NCBI GenBank assembly: GCA_030591125.1
Contig: JAUVBP010000051.1
Location: 1-7,798 of the forward strand
DNA length: 7,798 nucleotides
From: Candidatus Woesearchaeota archaeon
GTDB lineage: Archaea > Nanobdellota > Nanobdellia > Woesearchaeales > UBA11576
Direction: 5' to 3'
Shown here: piece after piece, positions 4,571 through 7,798 of the stretch
Position numbering within the stretch: the stretch's first letter is position 1
Layout: every line of letters begins with the position of its first letter
Program-made: the position numbers and the translations under genes
The notes under the pieces: generated by a model
Database searches by the model: none
What the model was told of the DNA's origin: nothing
What the model saw: only the letters and a program-made list of their open reading frames with translations

Positions 4571-5938
4571 ATGAAACACCCTACAGCTAGGAAGAATAGG
4601 GCTGGTGAGTTCATAAAAGACCCTAAGAAGGCATTATGGAAACTTGCACTGCCTGTCCTGGTAGGTATGTTTGTCCAGACATTATATAACATAGTGGACA
4701 CTGCTTTCGTAGGACGGTTGGGTGCAGAATCTATCGCAGCACTGACTTTCGCTTTCCCTCTGTTCTTCATCATAATGGCAGTGAATGGGGGTATCAGTGC
4801 GGGCATGAGCTCACGTATCGCGCGTTACTTGGGATCTAAGCAGAAACGCGCTGCTGAGAACACTGCGTTGCATGGTCTGTTCCTCTCTTTTGGGATCGCT
4901 ATTGTTGTTGTGATACTCGGCCAGATATTTCTGGAAGACATCTTTTCACTTTTCGGAGCGTCTGGGGAGGTAATCCCTCTTGCATTGAGTTACATGTCGA
5001 TAATATTGTGGGGGATGTTCCTGATGGTCCCTGCTTTTGTGATAAACAGCATCTTCTCTGCGCAGGGCGATACCAAGACCCCCATGATCATCCAGGTCTC
5101 TTCATTGTTGTTGAACATAATACTCGATCCGATATTCATATATGTGTTGGGCATGGGTGTAAAGGGTGCGGCGATCGCCACAGTGATATCTTTTGGCCTT
5201 TCCGTAGTGTTGGGTTTCGCTTTCCTCAGGACACGATCGTATCTTAAGATCGATTTCAGATGCTTCAAGTACAACGTAGGGATAGTCAAGGATATATTCA
5301 AGGTCGGCGCGCCTGCGTCTCTCATGATGCTTATGGTATCAGTATATATCATTTTCATAAACCGGCTCATGGCCATCTTTGGCACAGAGTTTGTGGCGGC
5401 TTTTGGGCTTGTGGCGCGGCTGGATTCTTTGGCTATCCTGCCGACCGTTGCGATAAGCATGGCAGCACTCACATTGGTCGGGATGTTTTTCGGAGCAAAG
5501 CGTTACGATCTGCTCAAGATGACAGTCTTCTATTCGATAAAGGTCGCTACATTGATAGTGCTTGGTGTTGGGTTATTGTTCATACTGTTCCCGAACATGT
5601 TCATAGGCATATTCACATCTGATCCTTACCTGTTGAGTCTTGCTTCACCTTATCTTGTCCTGAATGCTTTTGCATTGTTCCTGTTCCCTGTTGTGATGAT
5701 AATAAGCCGGTCGATGCAGGGCATGGGTCTCGGTTTTCCAGGACTTGTCATCAACCTCTTGCGTATAGTGATATCACTTTCACTAGCATTCTTCTTTGTC
5801 GTTGGACTTGGCAAGTGGTACCTTTCAGTACCTATAGCGATGGTGATAGGAAGGATAGTTGCAGGCACTGTTGCTGTCGGTTGGTTCAGCGCTAAGGTCC
5901 GGAAGCTGAATGGTGTTCATAAACATGGCATTCGATGA
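4571..5938 (+). CDS. MATE-family multidrug/toxin efflux transporter
   Basis: This is a 455-residue inner-membrane antiporter that exports drugs or metabolites using a Na+ or H+ gradient (family knowledge; substrate and ion not readable). It has the usual MATE size and about twelve hydrophobic segments in two homologous halves separated near residue 225-235. Family motifs include LALPVLVGMFVQTLYNIVD (26-44) with FVGRLG, the second-loop AQGDTKTPM, NIILDPIFIY, and in the second half GAPASLM and SMQGMG. The N-terminus is basic and cytoplasmic, and the tail (KVRKLNGVHKHGIR) is basic too. ATG 4571 fits the upstream TATA box. The last 14 bases overlap the coding region of the alkyltransferase gene in another frame, so the two are likely co-transcribed and perhaps translationally coupled. 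Confidence 0.95.
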   Translation: MKHPTARKNRAGEFIKDPKKALWKLALPVLVGMFVQTLYNIVDTAFVGRLGAESIAALTFAFPLFFIIMAVNGGISAGMSSRIARYLGSKQKRAAENTALHGLFLSFGIAIVVVILGQIFLEDIFSLFGASGEVIPLALSYMSIILWGMFLMVPAFVINSIFSAQGDTKTPMIIQVSSLLLNIILDPIFIYVLGMGVKGAAIATVISFGLSVVLGFAFLRTRSYLKIDFRCFKYNVGIVKDIFKVGAPASLMMLMVSVYIIFINRLMAIFGTEFVAAFGLVARLDSLAILPTVAISMAALTLVGMFFGAKRYDLLKMTVFYSIKVATLIVLGVGLLFILFPNMFIGIFTSDPYLLSLASPYLVLNAFALFLFPVVMIISRSMQGMGLGFPGLVINLLRIVISLSLAFFFVVGLGKWYLSVPIAMVIGRIVAGTVAVGWFSAKVRKLNGVHKHGIR

Positions 5939-6239
5939 GGATGTCTGGGAACTCTGCAGGAAGATACCAAGAGGAAAAGTATCGACATACAAAGGACTGG
6001 CAGATGCTCTGGACACCAAAGCATACCAGGCTGTGGGCAATGCCATGAACAGGAATCCTCGTGGTGCCTGGACAACTTCTGGTTCTGATGTGGTTCCATG
6101 TCATAGAGTTATCAATTCTGATGGTAAGATTGGTGGTTTCGCCATAGGCGTAGAGAAGAAGATTGGATTGCTTTCAAGAGAGGGTGTTGTGATCAAAGAC
6201 AATAAGGTAGATCTCAAGAAGTATCTGTTCAGGTTTTGA
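5925..6239 (+). CDS. ogt: Methylated-DNA--protein-cysteine methyltransferase, single-domain form
   Basis: This 104-residue protein repairs O6-alkylguanine in DNA by transferring the alkyl group to its own Cys. It consists only of the C-terminal DNA-binding/active domain, lacking the N-terminal domain of E. coli Ogt. Visible are the helix-turn-helix start IPRGKVSTYKGLADAL (14-29), AVGNAMNRNP (36-45), and active-site VPCHRV with C59, followed by a Glu in LLSREG. The Cys separates it from alkyltransferase-like (ATL) proteins. About five residues more than usual (RGAWTTSGS region) lie between NP and PCHRV, and the Arg-finger position in family GAMR appears as Asn-Arg (N42, R43). ATG 5925 gives the normal N-terminus; ATG 5910 in the same frame is an alternative adding MVFIN. 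It overlaps the MATE stop, implying one operon with possible joint protection from toxic compounds. Confidence 0.9.
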   Translation: MAFDEDVWELCRKIPRGKVSTYKGLADALDTKAYQAVGNAMNRNPRGAWTTSGSDVVPCHRVINSDGKIGGFAIGVEKKIGLLSREGVVIKDNKVDLKKYLFRF

Positions 6240-6279
6240 TTGTGCTATTAAGAATTTAATTGTAGAAAATAAAAATGAT
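6240..6279. terminator. Convergent terminator region between alkyltransferase and TFB genes
   Basis: These 40 AT-rich bases separate two converging genes. For the minus-strand TFB gene the transcript past TAA reads CATTTTTATTTTC, a good T-run terminator. The plus-strand signal is weaker, with only short T runs. Confidence 0.5.
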
Positions 6280-7212
6280 TTAATCCTTCTTCTTTTTCTT
6301 CTTGGTCTTCTTGATATCCTTTTCAAGATCAAGCTTCTCAAGAAGCTCCTTGTACCTGTTTCGGATTGTCACTTCTGTGACGCCAGCTACATCAGCCACT
6401 TCTCTCTGTGTCCTCTTCTCTCCATGTATGAGAGCTGAGACATACAAAGCTGCTGCTGCGATGCCTGTTGGGCCTCTTCCAGAAGTGAGTTCTGCTTTCT
6501 GTGCCTTTTCAAGTATCTCTACAGCTTTTGACTGTGTCTCTGCGCTTAGTCTCAATGAACTTGAGAACCTTGCGATGTAGTCTGCTGGATTTGAAGGTAG
6601 TATCGTTATACCCAGTTCCCTTGTGACAAACCTGTATGTCCTTCCGACTTCCTTCTTCTCTATGTTGGAAGCTTCTGACAGTTCGTCAAGTGTCCTTGGG
6701 ACCTCATGCCTTCTGCATGCTGCGTAGAGTGAACCTGCGACTACTGACTCCATGCTGCGGCCTCTTACTAGACCACGCTGTACTGCCAGAGTATAGATCC
6801 TTGCTGCTTCTTCCTCTACTGATTTAGGTAGCTTGAGATATGAGCTTACTCTCTTCAGTTCTGCCAGGGCCAGCTTCAGGTTCCTTTCTATTGCTGTTGA
6901 TATCCTGTATTGCCATTTCCTCAGTCTGAAGAACTTGTTCTTATCCTTAGAACCTAGCTTGTAAAGGTCAGCTTTCTGTCCGACTTCTGTACCGAGACCC
7001 TGATCGTACTGGGTGTAAGTCATTGGAGCGCCAGTTCGACGCTTGCTCTCACCATCATCACTATCGAAGTCTCTCCATTCCTGTGTGAAGTCGACCATCT
7101 TCTCTTCAACTACAAGGCCGCAGTCTTTACAGATGACTTCTCCCTTGTCTTTGTTGATGAATAGGTTTATTCCACCACATTCCGGACATTTCTTGATGAA
7201 TTCTTGGCTCAT
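6280..7212 (-). CDS. tfb: Transcription initiation factor B (TFB, TFIIB homologue)
   Basis: TFB binds the TBP-TATA complex and the upstream BRE and recruits archaeal RNA polymerase. The 310-residue product has a zinc ribbon with Cys 9, 12, 28 and 31 (CPECG...CKDCG). The B-reader region follows (FTQEWRDFDSDD...RRTGAPMTYTQYDQGLGT). Two cyclin folds come next, about residues 105-200 and 205-295: RGLVRGRSMESVVAGSLYAACR in the first, GRGPTGIAAAALYVSALIHG in the second. A C-terminal helix-turn-helix (REVADVAGVTEVTIRNRYKEL) contacts BRE. It ends in a very Lys-rich tail. ATG at 7212 is chosen because AGGTG (7223-7219) lies 6 nt before it; a GTG three codons upstream would sit on that site. Length and domain order are standard, so this is probably a main housekeeping TFB, not a divergent paralogue. 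Confidence 0.97.
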   Translation of the reverse strand: MSQEFIKKCPECGGINLFINKDKGEVICKDCGLVVEEKMVDFTQEWRDFDSDDGESKRRTGAPMTYTQYDQGLGTEVGQKADLYKLGSKDKNKFFRLRKWQYRISTAIERNLKLALAELKRVSSYLKLPKSVEEEAARIYTLAVQRGLVRGRSMESVVAGSLYAACRRHEVPRTLDELSEASNIEKKEVGRTYRFVTRELGITILPSNPADYIARFSSSLRLSAETQSKAVEILEKAQKAELTSGRGPTGIAAAALYVSALIHGEKRTQREVADVAGVTEVTIRNRYKELLEKLDLEKDIKKTKKKKKKD

Positions 7213-7218
7213 TTTGTA

Positions 7219-7223
7219 CACCT
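7219..7223 (-). promoter_or_regulatory. Shine-Dalgarno of tfb
   Basis: AGGTG on the minus strand, 6 nt before ATG 7212, is complementary to the usual archaeal anti-Shine-Dalgarno (CACCT). It shows that tfb is translated from a leadered mRNA and rules against the upstream GTG. Confidence 0.7.
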
Positions 7224-7230
7224 ATGTATA

Positions 7231-7265
7231 GCGAAATCTGTACGTCAAAAATCGTGTTATTTCGC
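7231..7265. promoter_or_regulatory. GCGAAAT inverted repeat in the tfb leader
   Basis: GCGAAAT (7231-7237) and ATTTCGC (7259-7265) form a 7-bp inverted repeat with a 21-nt spacer, and a further GCGAAA lies at 7283-7288. It sits 19-53 bases upstream of the tfb start, between the likely TATA box and the ribosome site. It could be a dyad operator or a leader hairpin. No regulator can be named. Confidence 0.4.
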
Positions 7266-7290
7266 GACCACCCCAAGTTTTTGCGAAAGT

Positions 7291-7300
7291 AATTTAAACT
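7291..7300 (-). promoter_or_regulatory. Probable TATA box of tfb
   Basis: On the minus strand AGTTTAAATT is a good TATA-like sequence. Transcription starting about 26 nt downstream (near 7269) would give a leader of roughly 55 nt that includes most or all of the GCGAAAT repeat. Other TATA-like sequences farther up (7334-7402) are alternatives. Confidence 0.45.
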
Positions 7301-7606
7301 GAATCCATTCCAGTAACTGGGTTACTACAATAGATTTATATATTTGTGATGTTATCGTATATATAAATGTATCGGTTTTTGAAAAGTCTTATAAATCTTT
7401 TCCAGTGCTGGAGAAGAGGCTGATTAGTTCTTTATACGACGTTTTAAGGTAGTTTACAGCTTATTTCTCTATCAATTAACTGCAAACCTAGATTCACTGC
7501 TTAAGAAGGTGCTTATCATGGTTTATGTCTCTTTATTGGGACTACTTAGAGGTTAGAGAACGGGTAAAGGATGATGTGGCTTTTAAAAGGGGGATTTGAT
7601 TATTTA
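7301..7606. other. AT-rich non-coding spacer with palindromes and TATA-like boxes
   Basis: No protein-coding frame or recognised RNA is visible in this ~300-base stretch. It holds CCAGT-A-ACTGG (7310-7320) overlapping AGTAAC/GTTACT (7312-7317/7321-7326), the 10-bp TATA-like inverted repeat at 7334-7368, and GAAAAG-TCTTATAAAT-CTTTTC (7381-7402), a TATA box inside a short inverted repeat. CCAG-TG-CTGG lies at 7403-7412. The rest, about 7413-7606, shows only AT-rich sequence, including TTTTAAAAGG at 7581-7590. Confidence 0.4.
7334..7368. repeat. 10-bp inverted repeat made of facing TATA-like boxes
   Basis: ATTTATATAT (7334-7343) and ATATATAAAT (7359-7368) are exact reverse complements separated by 15 nt. 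Each arm reads TTTATATA on one strand, so the pair could act as divergent core promoters or as a dyad binding site. No gene reads rightward from here, which leaves the plus-strand box without a known target. Confidence 0.5.
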
Positions 7607-7610
7607 ATTG

Positions 7611-7643
7611 TGCATTGCTCTAACCAGGATGAGCTATGGTGGC
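7611..7643 (-). pseudogene. tRNA 5' half (acceptor strand plus D arm), no 3' half found
   Basis: Read on the minus strand from 7643: GCCACCA (acceptor 1-7), TA, D-stem GCTC, loop ATCCTGGTTA, D-stem GAGC, A. The spacing is exactly that of tRNA positions 1-26, with conserved U8, A14, GG18-19 and A21. Beyond that it breaks down: after ATGCA the position-33 base would be A, not the obligatory U, no complementary anticodon strand follows, and no T arm or TGGTGGC acceptor partner occurs in the ~400 bases before tfb. A TATA box at the right distance (7671-7679) suggests it is or was transcribed. Likely a tRNA remnant, for example from a rearrangement or integration; a split-tRNA 5' half is possible but disfavoured by the missing U33. 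Confidence 0.6.
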
Positions 7644-7670
7644 ATCTCCAACAACAACCTTTTTAAGCAC

Positions 7671-7680
7671 ATTATTTATC
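7671..7680 (-). promoter_or_regulatory. TATA box upstream of the tRNA half
   Basis: GATAAATAAT on the minus strand is centred about 32 nt before the tRNA 5' end at 7643. This predicts a start some 5-6 nt upstream of the mature end, as is usual for archaeal tRNA genes. Confidence 0.45.
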
Positions 7681-7706
7681 CCTCAAAGACGTGCATATCC
7701 GCTACA

Positions 7707-7798
7707 CTAATCTGCCGCGGTCGCATAATCTGGTATTGCGCTGGTCTTGAATGTTTCAATTTCGAGATCCAGAGAACCAGTTTCCTCACGGATATCCC
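7707..7798 (-). CDS. Possible C-terminal end of a protein gene cut by the window edge
   Basis: In the minus frame starting at 7796 there are 29 codons before TAG (7709-7707), giving an acidic, protein-like sequence that begins DIREETGSLDLEIETF and ends DYATAAD. Codon choice is mixed and unremarkable. REETG recalls the end of a Nudix box, but the preceding conserved Glu and Gly positions are outside the window or altered, so I do not assign a family. Another minus frame is also open here (to about 7680) with a less natural composition, and no coding signal is strong over so short a stretch. Confidence 0.3.
   Translation of the reverse strand, partial: DIREETGSLDLEIETFKTSAIPDYATAAD

Noticed and set aside
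7589..7606. GGGGGATTTGATT on the plus strand as the T arm of the tRNA on the minus strand
   Set aside because: The minus-strand ATCAAATCCCCC looks like the 3' side of a T arm, but the bases before it (TTAAATA) cannot pair with CCCCC, and no acceptor partner follows.
7569..7633. Box C/D guide RNA (GATGATG box C-like, antisense to a tRNA D arm)
   Set aside because: The match to tRNA sequence is too long and too complete for a guide, and no CTGA box D is properly placed.
7629..7798. Plus-strand open frame running to the window end from ATG 7629
   Set aside because: It begins inside the tRNA half and its translation looks random (many Ile, Cys, Asn; no motif).
7707..7798. Nudix hydrolase assignment from REETG at the right edge
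   Set aside because: Only four or five residues of the Nudix box are visible, the residue after Gly is Ser, and the tail is too short after the box for an intact enzyme.

Overview
The window looks archaeal. The clearest marker is a complete transcription factor B (TFB) gene with its zinc ribbon and paired cyclin folds. Three genes have a TATA-like box centred 26-27 nt upstream of the start codon, the signature of leaderless archaeal mRNAs. Others have Shine-Dalgarno sequences matching the archaeal 16S tail (for example AGGTG before TFB). An archaeal Mtq2/HemK-type methyltransferase and a kinase of the archaeal COG2112 family also point this way. A DPANN-type or related uncultured lineage is possible, but that is inference and the sequence does not settle it. 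GC content is moderate. Genes are closely packed on the left two-thirds, and the last ~590 bases are mostly non-coding.

Layout. Bases 2-508 hold the C-terminal third of PurF (amidophosphoribosyltransferase), cut by the window edge. Bases 587-1955 form a two-gene transcription unit: a secreted, lipoprotein-like helical-repeat protein, then 10 nt later a HAD-family hydrolase. Bases 2116-3288 encode a 390-residue fusion of an N5-glutamine methyltransferase and a COG2112 Ser/Thr kinase-like domain. A structured, GC-rich inverted-repeat element lies in each spacer on either side of it (about 1950-2073 and 3330-3487), and the two elements resemble each other. Bases 3626-4495 encode the long (type 2) form of orotidine-5'-phosphate decarboxylase. 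It is followed by a strikingly T-rich terminator. Bases 4571-6239 hold a MATE efflux pump whose end overlaps the start of a short one-domain O6-alkylguanine-DNA alkyltransferase. TFB (7212 down to 6280, minus strand) converges on these genes.

The right end (7213-7798) has no confident complete gene. It holds the TFB leader with a GCGAAAT inverted repeat, a symmetric pair of TATA-like arms, a recognisable 5' half of a tRNA on the minus strand with a TATA box at tRNA-promoter distance but no 3' half nearby, and at the edge a possible C-terminal end of another minus-strand protein.

How the genes relate. PurF and PyrF serve de novo purine and pyrimidine nucleotide synthesis but lie in separate transcription units. 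The MATE pump and alkyltransferase are probably co-transcribed and could both serve defence against toxic or alkylating compounds. The methyltransferase half of the fusion is expected to modify the GGQ glutamine of release factor aRF1, so a fused kinase hints at a second activity tied to translation termination. I consider the fusion, the two flanking elements and the orphan tRNA half the most interesting parts.
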